64,000 nucleotides of DNA from CAMDBL01 sp964498125 (GCA_964498125.1 CAZCGE010000142.1:56453-120452); one strand, 5' to 3'; numbered from the stretch's first letter, positions 8,695 through 18,230 are shown. The notes: generated by a model from the sequence alone, not told the origin. Numbers and translations are program-made.

Positions 8695-8747
8695 GCGCAG
8701 CCCAATCCTTGATAAGACCGACATCACCACAGGAGCTTGCGTTGAAA

Positions 8748-9038
8748 ATGAAGTTTCGTCCTCTCCACGACCGCGTGGTCGTCAAGCGCGTCGACGCCGA
8801 GACGAAGAGCGCCGGCGGCATCATCATCCCGGATACCGCCGCCGAGAAGCCGCAGCAGGGCGAGATCATCGCCGTTGGCCCCGGCGCCCGCGACGAGGCC
8901 GGCAAGCTGGTGCCGCTCGACGTCAAGAAGGGCGACAAGGTGCTGTTCGGCAAGTGGTCGGGCACCGAGGTCAAGATCGACGGTTCCGACCTGCTGATCA
9001 TGAAGGAAAGCGACATCATGGGTGTTCTCGACCGCTGA
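8748..9038 (+). CDS. groES: GroES co-chaperonin
   Basis: A 96-residue 10-kDa chaperonin that caps GroEL. Diagnostic features are MKFRPLHDRVVVKRV at the start, the mobile-loop region KSAGGIIIPDTA around residues 20-31 and the C-terminal IMKESDIMGVLD. ATG 8748 fits other alphaproteobacterial GroES proteins; an in-frame TTG at 8742 is better spaced from GGAG (8732-8735) and would add two residues. It forms an operon with groEL, 157 bases downstream. Regulation is through the CIRCE operator. Confidence 0.97.
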   Translation: MKFRPLHDRVVVKRVDAETKSAGGIIIPDTAAEKPQQGEIIAVGPGARDEAGKLVPLDVKKGDKVLFGKWSGTEVKIDGSDLLIMKESDIMGVLDR

Positions 9039-9050
9039 CGCAGTCGAGGC

Positions 9051-9170
9051 GTGAGTGGTGAATCGTGAGTCGTGAGTGGTGGCCCTGAGCACGTGGCCAC
9101 CTCCAGTCTCACCAGCCGCCGCCGCGCCCTTCTGCGCTTCACGACTCACCACTCACGACTCACCACTCAC
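9051..9170. repeat. Inverted repeat between groES and groEL
   Basis: The left arm (9051-9081) is built from GTGAGTGGTGAATCGTGAG-type units, and the right arm (9140-9170) carries the complementary CACGACTCACCACTCAC units. The roughly 26-base arms pair with about two mismatches around a loop of some 58 bases. Each arm is internally repetitive (heptamer-like GTGAGTS). It can form a long hairpin in the groESL transcript. Confidence 0.8.
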
Positions 9171-9195
9171 CCACGTTCTTCGGAGTACCACCCAC

Positions 9196-10842
<1,647 letters not shown>

Positions 10843-10879
10843 TCGGGTTCGATCACACCGGGTCGTTCGACAACATCGA

Positions 10880-10916
10880 CCACTCGCGAGGCAACTCGCG
10901 GGTGGTTTTTCTTTTG
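10880..10916 (+). terminator. Rho-independent terminator of groESL
   Basis: Stem CCACTCGCGAG / CTCGCGGGTGG (10880-10890 and 10895-10905, one G-T pair), GCAA tetraloop, then TTTTTCTTTT. It lies about 40 bases after the groEL stop and also before the convergent methyltransferase end. Confidence 0.92.
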
Positions 10917-10924
10917 TCGAGCCC

Positions 10925-11752
10925 CTACTCCGGCTTCCTGAACACGCCGACATGGATGTCGGCCGGCAGCAGCGGGAGGAGGAAGGAGAAGCACCAGAGG
11001 CCGGCCAGGAGCAGCCAGGCGGTGGGCCCGCGATGCGTCATGGCGATCCGGTCGCCCAGTCCAGCGCGCTGATAGGTCGGCAGGTTGAAGCTGGCATGCT
11101 CGCGCAGCCCGGTGTGGCGCTCGACCAGCATGCGCAGGTTGCCCGGCGCGAAATAGCTCATATGCGGTGAGGCAAAGCCCTTTTGCCAAAGCCGCTCCAA
11201 GAGGCCCGGCCACCCCACGCCATCGAAAGCCTTGGCAATCCTGTAGAGGATGCCGCGACTCGACGGCAGATTGATGACGGCAAGCCCTCCCGGCGCGAGC
11301 CGGCTTGCGACGTCGACGATGGCGCGATGCGGCTCGGGCAGGTGCTCGAAAACGTCGTTGAAGATGATGATGTCATAAGGCGTGGACGTGTCGAGGTCCC
11401 CGGGGAAGTATCCGGTCACGACATCGAAGCCAGCGGCCCGCGCCTCCGCGGCATTCGCTGGATCCGGCTCGATGCCGTGCACGATGACGCCGCGCGCGCG
11501 AGCCGCGGCCAGAAACCAGCCCATGGCGCAGCCGACATCGAGCAGCCGCAGGCCCGGCAACGGCCGAAGCTCAGCCAGTCCATCGAGCGTCGCCTCGGCA
11601 TTGGCGCGGCGCAGCGCTTCCAAGCCGTCCAGCACGGTGCCGGCGGCGGGCTCCAGGTTGGACGACAGCAGGCCGCAATGGCCGCACCGGCAGAGCCAAT
11701 CCTTGATTGGCACTTGGGGCGAGCGGCAGGCAGCGCAAGAAGTGGGCAGCAT
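10925..11752 (-). CDS. Class I SAM-dependent methyltransferase with zinc-ribbon-like N terminus
   Basis: A 275-residue protein starting MLPTSCAACRSPQVP and continuing with CRCGHCG, four to five cysteines that look like a small zinc-binding module. The methyltransferase fold follows: LLDVGCAMGWFLAAA (SAM-binding glycine motif), HGIEPDP, and FNDVFEHLPEP. The C terminus has a hydrophobic stretch (AWLLLAGLWCFSFLLPLL) that may anchor it to the membrane. This layout is seen in enzymes acting on sugars or lipids of the cell surface; the substrate is unknown. The start is ATG at 11752 with GGGAGA nine bases upstream. It is convergent with groEL and divergent from nuoA. Confidence 0.82.
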   Translation of the reverse strand: MLPTSCAACRSPQVPIKDWLCRCGHCGLLSSNLEPAAGTVLDGLEALRRANAEATLDGLAELRPLPGLRLLDVGCAMGWFLAAARARGVIVHGIEPDPANAAEARAAGFDVVTGYFPGDLDTSTPYDIIIFNDVFEHLPEPHRAIVDVASRLAPGGLAVINLPSSRGILYRIAKAFDGVGWPGLLERLWQKGFASPHMSYFAPGNLRMLVERHTGLREHASFNLPTYQRAGLGDRIAMTHRGPTAWLLLAGLWCFSFLLPLLPADIHVGVFRKPE

Positions 11753-11991
11753 TGCTCGTGTCTCCCGAGGGTTCGCGACAAAGCTGTTCCCTGGTGTCAC
11801 AGGCAGTGGCGTATTTCAAACCATTCCCACTGCCCATGGGTTGCCTTCCCCTGCGTCCTTTGGCGCAGCGCTGGCATGAGCTTGCCTCGGCCAGTGCGGT
11901 GCTTTCCGGCATTGCGCGCGAGCCTGTGCCGCGGTACGAGGCAAAGCCGGGAGGCCAGCGTCGTGGGCGCGGGCTGGAGGAGATGAAGAGC

Positions 11992-12357
11992 ATGAACCAG
12001 CTGCTGCTCGACTATCTGCCGATCGCGGTGTTCATCGGCGTCGCCCTGTTCATCGGCGCGGCGCTGATGGTGGCGCCGTTCGCCATCGCGGTCAGCAACC
12101 CCGATCCGGAGAAGGTGTCGGCCTACGAGTGCGGCTTCAATGCCTTCGATGACGCGCGCATGAAGTTCGACGTGCGCTTCTACCTGGTCTCGATCCTGTT
12201 CATCATCTTCGACCTCGAGGTCGCCTTCCTGTTCCCATGGGCGGCCGCCTTCAAGGAGGTGGGCGCGTTCGGCTTCTGGTCGATGATCGTGTTCCTCGGT
12301 GTCCTCACCATCGGCTTCATCTATGAGTGGCGCAAGGGAGCGCTGGAATGGGATTGA
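11992..12357 (+). CDS. nuoA: NADH-quinone oxidoreductase subunit A
   Basis: A 121-residue membrane subunit of complex I with three predicted helices and the conserved loop YECGFNAFDDARMKFDVRFYLV between helices 1 and 2, which helps shape the quinone channel. FLFPWAAAF and YEWRKGALEWD at the end are typical of alphaproteobacterial NuoA. The start is ATG 11992, nine bases after GGAGGAG; another ATG at 11983 abuts that site. The last ten bases, ATGGGATTGA, are repeated at the start of nuoB, which suggests the two genes once overlapped. Confidence 0.96.
   Translation: MNQLLLDYLPIAVFIGVALFIGAALMVAPFAIAVSNPDPEKVSAYECGFNAFDDARMKFDVRFYLVSILFIIFDLEVAFLFPWAAAFKEVGAFGFWSMIVFLGVLTIGFIYEWRKGALEWD
12348..12357 (+). 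repeat. Direct repeat: nuoA end duplicated at nuoB start (left copy)
   Basis: ATGGGATTGA here encodes the last residues and stop of nuoA (as gaA TGG GAT TGA). The same ten bases at 13281-13290 encode the nuoB start (ATG GGA TTG A). Between them lie 923 bases with two extra genes. If the insert is removed and the copies are merged, nuoA and nuoB would overlap by ten bases and both stay intact. Confidence 0.75.
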
Positions 12358-12384
12358 GGCACTGAGCACAAGGTCGGGGCTCTC

Positions 12385-12984
12385 ATGCCAATACAGGATG
12401 ACTGGCTGGCCGAGGTCGCAATCTTCAACATTGCAGACGAAGTTGCCACGCTGCAATCGGTTCGCAATGTGTCGTGCTTGAGAGCGGTCGGTGTGGATTG
12501 GAGTGCCTGGACTGCCAGGCATGGCGGGCCGCCAGCAGTGTTCAATTGGGTCTCCGTATTCAACTTCAATTCAGCTCAGAACATTTTGTTGCTGGCACTC
12601 GAGATCGCCCAAACCGCGCAGGCCTTGATGATGCTGCGGGTGGGCTACGTGGTGCGCTGCGATGGGGCCGCCCGGGAGCCGCTCGTCTACGTCGGCTTCC
12701 TTGAGGTCGCCCCATGGAACATGACGGGAAGGCCGGATCGGCGCTACCGGGGCTTGGGACCTGTCATGATTGGTATCGCGCACGATCTGTCACTGCAGCA
12801 GGGCATTGGCGGAAGCGTGGGCTTGCATTCCGTGTCCGCAGCGGAAGGCTTCTATCGTCGTATTGGACTTCGCAGTCTCGATTGTCCCAACGAGTATAAT
12901 GAGGTATATTTAGAATTGGACGTGGAAGCCCGAGCGCTGCTCCAGGGTAGAGATGAAAATAGATGGTCGAGCACCTCAGATTGA
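12385..12984 (+). CDS. GNAT-like acetyltransferase protein inserted between nuoA and nuoB
   Basis: A 199-residue protein with a GNAT-like second half: VGFLEVAPWNM, then RYRGLGPVMIGIAHDLSLQQGIGGSVGLHS, where the Q/R-x-x-G-x-G-type acetyl-CoA loop is partly kept (RYRGLG), and the terminal AAEGFYRRIGL. The first half has no recognised domain. Base composition is more AT-rich near the 3' end (GAGGTATATTTAGAATTGG) than in the nuo genes, which hints at separate origin. It overlaps the next small gene by 22 bases. Substrate unknown; it could modify a protein or small molecule. Fold assignment is moderate; the start at ATG 12385 has no strong ribosome site. Confidence 0.65.
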   Translation: MPIQDDWLAEVAIFNIADEVATLQSVRNVSCLRAVGVDWSAWTARHGGPPAVFNWVSVFNFNSAQNILLLALEIAQTAQALMMLRVGYVVRCDGAAREPLVYVGFLEVAPWNMTGRPDRRYRGLGPVMIGIAHDLSLQQGIGGSVGLHSVSAAEGFYRRIGLRSLDCPNEYNEVYLELDVEARALLQGRDENRWSSTSD

Positions 12985-13178
12985 AGATCAAGGACTTCCC
13001 TGCTGATTTCGCCGACCGCTTCCCGGACGGAGATTACACCGTCGGTCGTGGAGCGGATCCGCGCGGGCGCGTGGCCACGTCGCCAGCAGGCGACGGCGAT
13101 GCAGGCGCGTCCCCAACGCAGCCGCCCAAGTCGAATCGCAAAAGGTCGAAGAAAGCGTTGCGTCCGGCTGCGGAGTGA
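12963..13178 (+). CDS. Small 71-residue hypothetical protein overlapping the GNAT-like gene
   Basis: It starts MVEHLRLKIKDFPADFADRF inside the end of the GNAT-like gene (22-base overlap, different frame), an arrangement that suggests translational coupling. The middle is Gly/Pro/Ala-rich and probably disordered; the end (KSNRKRSKKALRPAAE) is strongly basic. A small overlapping partner next to a GNAT-like enzyme recalls toxin-antitoxin or modifier-target pairs, but no known antitoxin motif is seen. No family recognised. Confidence 0.45.
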   Translation: MVEHLRLKIKDFPADFADRFPDGDYTVGRGADPRGRVATSPAGDGDAGASPTQPPKSNRKRSKKALRPAAE

Positions 13179-13280
13179 CAGCCTGTCACCTCGAGTGCGG
13201 CCGCCACACCGTTGCGTCCGCCCCATCGTTGCGATAGGTGCTGAGGAAGCCGTCCGCCCCCCTCCGACCGGAGCCATTGC

Positions 13281-13877
13281 ATGGGATTGATCCTTCAGTG
13301 CAGCTGCCTCGTCCAGCCGGCCTACGACAAACCCAGCGAAAGCGCCGGCGGCAGCTGCGTCGTGCCTAACCTTGGTATCGGTGGCGACCGCGGCATGACT
13401 GCGATCAACAACCAGCTGGCCGACAAGGGCTTCCTGGTCACCACCACCGATGACCTGATCAACTGGGCGCGCACCGGCTCGCTGATGTGGATGACGTTTG
13501 GGCTGGCCTGCTGCGCCGTCGAGATGATGCAGACCTCGATGCCGCGCTACGACGTCGAGCGGTTCGGTTTCGCCCCGCGCGCCAGCCCACGCCAGTCCGA
13601 CGTCATGATCGTCGCCGGCACGCTGACCAACAAGATGGCGCCGGCCCTGCGCAAGGTCTACGACCAGATGCCGGAGCCGCGCTACGTCATCTCGATGGGC
13701 AGCTGCGCCAATGGCGGCGGCTATTACCACTACTCCTACGCCGTGGTGCGCGGCTGCGACCGCATCGTGCCGGTCGACATCTACGTGCCAGGCTGCCCGC
13801 CGACGGCGGAGGCGCTGCTGTATGGTATCCTGCTGCTGCAGAAGAAGATCCGCAGGACGGGGACGATCGAACGGTGA
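13281..13877 (+). CDS. nuoB: NADH-quinone oxidoreductase subunit B
   Basis: A 198-residue subunit carrying the terminal cluster N2 of complex I, which passes electrons to quinone. The ligands are visible in FGLACCAVEMM (tandem Cys), MGSCANGGGYY and PGCPPTAEALL. ARTGSLMWMTFG and RASPRQSDVMIVAGT are near-invariant family stretches. The start is ATG 13281 with CCGGAG at 13266-13271; the N-terminal 35 residues vary between species, and an in-frame ATG at 13395 is a less likely start. It is separated from nuoA by two unrelated genes and from nuoC by a palindromic repeat, though orientation is kept. Confidence 0.96.
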   Translation: MGLILQCSCLVQPAYDKPSESAGGSCVVPNLGIGGDRGMTAINNQLADKGFLVTTTDDLINWARTGSLMWMTFGLACCAVEMMQTSMPRYDVERFGFAPRASPRQSDVMIVAGTLTNKMAPALRKVYDQMPEPRYVISMGSCANGGGYYHYSYAVVRGCDRIVPVDIYVPGCPPTAEALLYGILLLQKKIRRTGTIER

Positions 13878-13881
13878 GCCC

Positions 13882-14033
13882 CGTAGGTTAGGCCGCCCTT
13901 CGCGGCCGTAACCCAACAGGCTCATGACTGGCATGACGCAGCGGATCGGTAAAAATCGCAGACGTTGGGTTACGCGCGGAACGGTGGTCGAAGCACAAAA
14001 GGCGAGGTTGAGGCCGCGCTAACCCAACCTACG
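13882..14033. repeat. Palindromic intergenic repeat, family B, between nuoB and nuoC
   Basis: A 152-base element bounded by CGTAGGTTAGG and GCTAACCCAACCTACG, with internal GTAACCCAAC and GTTGGGTTAC pointing at each other. Half-sites alternate in orientation as in family A but with a different core sequence. No coding potential is convincing within it. Confidence 0.75.
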
Positions 14034-14072
14034 CGATGCTGCCGGCTACAACGGCAAGACAGGGTGGATGGA

Positions 14073-14693
14073 ATGGATCAAACGCTCGATGAACTCGCCT
14101 CGCACGTGGCAGCATCGCTTGGGGACGCGCTGCAGTCTTCCGACATCGGCCACGGCGAGCTGACCGTGGTGGTGATGCGCGGCTCGATCGTGGAGACCTT
14201 GCGCGCCCTGCGCGACGATCCCAAGTGCCAGTTCGAAGTCCTGATCGACATCTGCGGCGTCGACTGGCCGGCGCGGCCCGAGCGCTTCGATGTCGTCTAT
14301 CACCTGCTGTCGCCACGACTGAACCAGCGCCTGCGCCTGAAGCTGACGACCGACGAGGACACGCCGGTGCCGAGCGTAATCGACCTGTTTCCCGCCGCCA
14401 ACTGGTACGAGCGGGAGGCCTACGACATGTACGGCATCCTGTTCTCCGGCCATCCAGACCTGCGCCGCCTGCTGACCGACTATGGCTTCAAGGGCCATCC
14501 CCTGCGCAAGGACTTTCCGCTGACCGGTTACGTCGAGGTGCGCTACGACGACGAGAAAAAGCGCGTCGTCTACGAGCCGGTGAAACTGACCCAGGAATTC
14601 CGCTCCTTCGACTTCGAGAGCCCGTGGGAAGGCACGACCTACGTGCTGCCGGGGGATGAGAAGGCGGGGCAGCCGCCCCAGAAGTCCAGCTGA
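14073..14693 (+). CDS. nuoC: NADH-quinone oxidoreductase subunit C
   Basis: A 206-residue hydrophilic subunit of the complex I connecting arm. Recognised by DICGVDWPARPERFDVVYHLLS, NWYEREAYDMYGILFSGHPDLRRLL (here cited by its flanks at about residues 110-133) and the C-terminal KDFPLTGYVEVRYDDEKKRV. The start is ATG 14073 with AGGGTGGA just upstream; the 36-residue upstream extension of the frame runs into the family B repeat and is excluded. It is a separate gene, not the NuoCD fusion found in some bacteria. About 1.6 kb of other genes separates it from nuoD. Confidence 0.95.
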   Translation: MDQTLDELASHVAASLGDALQSSDIGHGELTVVVMRGSIVETLRALRDDPKCQFEVLIDICGVDWPARPERFDVVYHLLSPRLNQRLRLKLTTDEDTPVPSVIDLFPAANWYEREAYDMYGILFSGHPDLRRLLTDYGFKGHPLRKDFPLTGYVEVRYDDEKKRVVYEPVKLTQEFRSFDFESPWEGTTYVLPGDEKAGQPPQKSS

Positions 14694-14734
14694 AAGTAAC
14701 GAATCGGCGTATTCTCCGGATCGGGGTAGTCCTG

Positions 14735-15151
14735 ATGTTTGGAGGGTGGATGCGCGAGCGCCTTGGAGGCATCAGCTTTTGGTCTCGCGTTCGGCGAGCG
14801 GTGTTTGCGATCTGGGTCGGATGCTTTGCAGGTCCAGCGACAGCTCAAGAACGCACGGACAATCCGGCCGTCACATCCAAATTCTTGCGAGACTTGCCTG
14901 CCGGGGCCATGAAGATCGATTCGGAGATGGGTAAGCCCAAAAATATCGATCTCGATCCGGGCCGGCTTCCCGTTCATCGAAACGGTGCCGTCGTCATGCC
15001 AAGAGGGATCGAGGACAATCCCGGGTGCAGCGCGCGGACCACGCAGCAGATCGACATGGGGCGGGGCATCAGACAGGCCACACCCGGACACTGCCGTCCG
15101 GGGCTCCAGATTGGACCAGTCAAGGTAGAGATTGGCTCTCCTAGTCGGTAA
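14735..15151 (+). CDS. Hypothetical secreted protein
   Basis: A 138-residue frame with a plausible signal peptide: RRAVFAIWVGCFAGPATAQE, with a cleavage-like ATA-QE. The mature part is polar and has two cysteines (PGCSAR, GHCRPG) that could form a disulfide; no domain is recognised. It lies between nuoC and a thioesterase on the same strand. A frame on the opposite strand (14639-15091) competes but has no start or export signal as good as this one. Confidence that this is a real gene is modest. Confidence 0.42.
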   Translation: MFGGWMRERLGGISFWSRVRRAVFAIWVGCFAGPATAQERTDNPAVTSKFLRDLPAGAMKIDSEMGKPKNIDLDPGRLPVHRNGAVVMPRGIEDNPGCSARTTQQIDMGRGIRQATPGHCRPGLQIGPVKVEIGSPSR

Positions 15152-15221
15152 TCGTTGACCAGGAAACCTGGATGGATTGCAACTTTCTGTGTGCAGACGG
15201 ACCGAGTGCGGGAGGCATTCA

Positions 15222-15656
15222 ATGCGTGAAACACTTCAGCCCGGCCTCACCCACTCCGAGCGCTTCCCCGTCACGCCAGCCAACACCGTCCCGGAACTGG
15301 CCATCGCAGCCGACGAACTCCGGCAGATGCCCGCCGTGCTGGCCACGCCCTACATGATCGCCATGATGGAGATCACCTGCACCAACCTGATCAAGCAGCA
15401 CGCCGACGACGGCGAGGGCAGCCTCGGCATCAGGGTCGACGTGACGCATCTGGCCGCGACGCTGCCCGGCCAGACAGTGACGGTCGAGGCCGAGGTGGTC
15501 GAGGTGACAGGCCGCAAGGTCGCCTTCAAAGTCACCGCCCACGACGGCATCGACAAGATCGGCGAGGGCCGCCACGAGCGTATGGTGGTGCCGTGGCAGC
15601 GGGTCAACGGCGCGCTGGCCGCCAAGGCGGCGAAGGCGGGCTTGAAAGCGCCCTGA
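15222..15656 (+). CDS. Hotdog-fold thioesterase (FlK-like)
   Basis: A 144-residue protein of the fluoroacetyl-CoA thioesterase-like hotdog group. Landmarks are LATPYMIAMMEITC (the segment with the catalytic Thr/Glu region), LGIRVDVTHLAATLPGQTV and KVAFKVTAHDGIDKIGEGRHERMVV at the end, the usual beta-sheet strand pair. It would hydrolyse short acyl-CoA esters in the cytoplasm. The start is ATG 15222 with GGGAGGC at 15209-15215. It sits among genes interposed between nuoC and nuoD, with no functional link to complex I visible. Confidence 0.82.
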   Translation: MRETLQPGLTHSERFPVTPANTVPELAIAADELRQMPAVLATPYMIAMMEITCTNLIKQHADDGEGSLGIRVDVTHLAATLPGQTVTVEAEVVEVTGRKVAFKVTAHDGIDKIGEGRHERMVVPWQRVNGALAAKAAKAGLKAP

Positions 15657-15727
15657 CCACTCAATTTGGCCCCGACTGTCCAATGTGATAGGAATGTTGC
15701 AGACCAATCCACATACCGAGTGGTCCC

Positions 15728-16300
15728 ATGACTGCCCACGCCCTGATGTACGTCGACAGGCCGACGTTCTACCGCTTCATCGTCGACGCCGACGAGCGCT
15801 ATCGCTATGAGTGGGTGCGAGGGTGGATCATGCAGCAGCAGGCTGGTGGTAATTTGAGGCATGCGCGACTTGGTGCCGCATTCTGCACTGTCTTGTCTAA
15901 TCATCTCGACCCTGCCGTTTGGGCGGTGACAAACTCCGATCGACTCATCGATATGGGTTCGACCACCAGGTATGCGGATGCCTTGGTCGAGCGGGTTGGG
16001 ACCGCCGCGGCCGACAGTCTCGAGACTGAGCAGCCGGTCCTCATCGTCGAGGTCCTTTCGCCTTCCTCGGAGGAGCGCGATCTTTCGGTGAAGCCGACGG
16101 AGTATTTGGCTGTCGCTTCGCTCGATACCTACATCGTCGCCAGCCAGGACGAGGTGTTGTGCTATGTCTGGCAGCGCCAGCAGGACGGAACCTTCGCCGA
16201 CGAGCCGGCGAAAGTTCAAGGCCGCGACCGGATGATCCAGGTGCCAGGGCTGGGGGTTGCGATCCCGCTCGCCGAGGTCTATCGAGGCATCGACATCTGA
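15728..16300 (+). CDS. Uma2-family PD-(D/E)XK-type protein (copy 1)
   Basis: A 190-residue member of the Uma2/DUF820 family, predicted restriction-endonuclease-like fold. The family layout is visible: RYEWVRGWIMQQQAGG (N-terminal helix-turn with the E), TTRYADALVERVG (acidic strand; usually PD, here AD), PVLIVEVLSPSSEERDLSVKPTEYL (catalytic ExK-like E..S..K) and the C-terminal IPLAEVYRGIDI. The function of the family is unsettled; endonuclease activity is predicted from the fold. It lies 17 bases before the nuoD start and is one of five related genes in this window. Confidence 0.85.
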   Translation: MTAHALMYVDRPTFYRFIVDADERYRYEWVRGWIMQQQAGGNLRHARLGAAFCTVLSNHLDPAVWAVTNSDRLIDMGSTTRYADALVERVGTAAADSLETEQPVLIVEVLSPSSEERDLSVKPTEYLAVASLDTYIVASQDEVLCYVWQRQQDGTFADEPAKVQGRDRMIQVPGLGVAIPLAEVYRGIDI

Positions 16301-16317
16301 GGGGGCGAGGCCGAACC

Positions 16318-17508
16318 GTGCCAGAAACCGAAATCCGGCCGTTCAACATCAACTTCGGCCCGCAGCATCCCGCGGCACACGGCGTGCTGCGGCTCGTGCT
16401 GGAGCTCGATGGCGAGATCGTCGAGCGCGTCGACCCGCATATCGGCCTGCTGCATCGCGGCACCGAGAAGCTGCTGGAAACCCGCACCTACCTGCAGGAC
16501 ATCGGCTATTTCGACCGGCTCGACTACGTCGCGCCGATGAACCAGGAGCACGCCTTCTGCCTGGCCGTCGAGAAGCTGCTCGACCTCGAGGTACCGCGCC
16601 GCGGCCAGCTGATCCGCGTGCTGTTTTCCGAGATCGGCCGCTTGCTGTCGCACATCCTCAACGTCACCACGCAGGCGATGGACGTTGGCGCGCTGACCCC
16701 GCCGCTGTGGGGCTTCGATGAGCGCGAGAAGATGATGGTGTTCTACGAGCGCGCCTCAGGTTCGCGCATGCACGCCACATACTTCCGTTTCGGTGGCGTG
16801 CACCAGGACCTGCCGGGGAAGCTGGTCGAGGACATTTATGCATTCTGCGATCCATTCCTGAAAGTCTGTGACGACATCGAAAGCCTGCTGACCGAGAACC
16901 GCATCTTCAAGCAGCGCAATGTCGACATCGGCGTCGTCGCGCTGGAGGACTGCTTCAGGTGGGGCTTCTCCGGCGTCATGTTGCGCGGCTCGGGCGCGGC
17001 CTGGGACCTGCGCAAGGCGCAGCCCTACGAGTGCTACGACGAGATGGATTTCGACATCCCCATCGGCAAGAACGGCGACTGCTACGACCGCTACTGCCTG
17101 CGCATGCAGGAGATGCGCGAGTCGATCAAGATCATGAAACAATGCTGCGAAAGACTCATGAGCGCGGACGGCGCCGGACCGCACGTCGCCGACGACAAGA
17201 AGGTGGTGCCGCCGACGCGGGGCGAGATGAAGCGCTCGATGGAGGCGCTGATCCACCACTTCAAGCTCTACACAGAAGGTATTCACGTGCCCGCCGGCGA
17301 GGTCTATGCCTCAGTCGAAGCGCCCAAGGGCGAGTTCGGCGTCTATTTGGTGGCGGACGGCTCCAACAAGCCCTACCGCTGCAAGATCCGCGCGCCCGGC
17401 TTCCCGCACCTGCAAGCCATGGACTTCATCAACCGCGGCCACATGCTGGCCGATGTCAGCGCGATCCTGGGCTCGCTGGATATCGTGTTCGGCGAGATTG
17501 ATCGGTAG
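16318..17508 (+). CDS. nuoD: NADH-quinone oxidoreductase subunit D
   Basis: A 396-residue 49-kDa subunit whose N-terminal strands form part of the quinone site: FGPQHPAAHGVLRLVLELDGE, with the conserved His. HIGLLHRGTEKL, YVAPMNQEHAF and RVLFSEIGRLLSHILN are family hallmarks; the C terminus ends SLDIVFGEIDR as usual. The start is GTG 16318 with GGGGGCGAGG at 16301-16310. No nuoE follows; instead three Uma2-type genes and a TRAP permease come next, so the rest of complex I must be encoded elsewhere. Confidence 0.97.
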   Translation: MPETEIRPFNINFGPQHPAAHGVLRLVLELDGEIVERVDPHIGLLHRGTEKLLETRTYLQDIGYFDRLDYVAPMNQEHAFCLAVEKLLDLEVPRRGQLIRVLFSEIGRLLSHILNVTTQAMDVGALTPPLWGFDEREKMMVFYERASGSRMHATYFRFGGVHQDLPGKLVEDIYAFCDPFLKVCDDIESLLTENRIFKQRNVDIGVVALEDCFRWGFSGVMLRGSGAAWDLRKAQPYECYDEMDFDIPIGKNGDCYDRYCLRMQEMRESIKIMKQCCERLMSADGAGPHVADDKKVVPPTRGEMKRSMEALIHHFKLYTEGIHVPAGEVYASVEAPKGEFGVYLVADGSNKPYRCKIRAPGFPHLQAMDFINRGHMLADVSAILGSLDIVFGEIDR

Positions 17509-17663
17509 GCGGGGCGATGGCGCCACGCTGAGAACGCAGCCGTCACGCCGTCGTCGTCACACTCGTCGTGCGTGACGATGCGAGTGCCGCTAAACGCGCG
17601 CCTATGTTAGATTGCGACAGCGAGTGGTGGGAATGCAGGCACCCATCGTCAGGATCTGGTTCC

Positions 17664-18230
17664 ATGAACATCCGCGCCAACCTCAAGGTCGACAAGTCGG
17701 GCTTCTACAAATTCATCGCGGCTCATCCCGAGGGCCGGTACGAGTACGTGCGGGGTCAGATCGTGCAGCAGATGACGGGCGGGACGCTGCGGCACACTCT
17801 GGTCGCCGAGCGTTTCAGGGACGAGCTGCGCCGCCAACTCGATGCCACGAAGTGGCTGGTGACGTGCCAGGGGCGCGGCGTCGAGACGGCGGAGACTATC
17901 CGTCATCCCGACGTCGTGGTCGAGCCGCTCGGCGCCGATATGACCGGGCTGGCGACCGATCGACCGGCGGTCGTGATCGAGGTGCTGTCGCCCTCGACCG
18001 AGCAGCTCGACCTCAACGTCAAGCGAGCCGAATATATGAACCTTGGTTCGCTGCGAGCCTACATCGTGGCCAGTCAGGATGAGCCCGAGTGCGCCATCTG
18101 GCTGCGCAAGGCCAGGAAGGGCTTCCCGGCTTTGCCTGTGGACATCAAAGGGCGCGATCGCGATATTCGCATCAAGACCCTCGACGTGGTGATTTCGCTG
18201 GCCGCGATTTATCGCGGCATCGGTGATTGA
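17664..18230 (+). CDS. Uma2-family PD-(D/E)XK-type protein (copy 2)
   Basis: A 188-residue Uma2-family protein, clearly similar to copy 1: RYEYVRGQIVQQMTGG, TIRHPDVVVEPLG (with the canonical PD), PAVVIEVLSPSTEQLDLNVKRAEYM and the terminal ISLAAIYRGIGD. All putative catalytic positions (D of PD, E of IEVL, K of NVKRAEY) are in place. The start is ATG 17664; the frame extends upstream without similarity. It is the first of three consecutive Uma2-type genes following nuoD. Confidence 0.85.
   Translation: MNIRANLKVDKSGFYKFIAAHPEGRYEYVRGQIVQQMTGGTLRHTLVAERFRDELRRQLDATKWLVTCQGRGVETAETIRHPDVVVEPLGADMTGLATDRPAVVIEVLSPSTEQLDLNVKRAEYMNLGSLRAYIVASQDEPECAIWLRKARKGFPALPVDIKGRDRDIRIKTLDVVISLAAIYRGIGD

Noticed and set aside
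9051..9170. CRISPR-like reading of the repeated GTGAGT units
   Set aside because: Units are short, contiguous and arranged as two complementary arms; there are no spacers.
14639..15091. Minus-strand frame opposite the hypothetical secreted protein
   Set aside because: It runs into the end of nuoC and has no signal peptide or ribosome site; the plus-strand frame is a better candidate.
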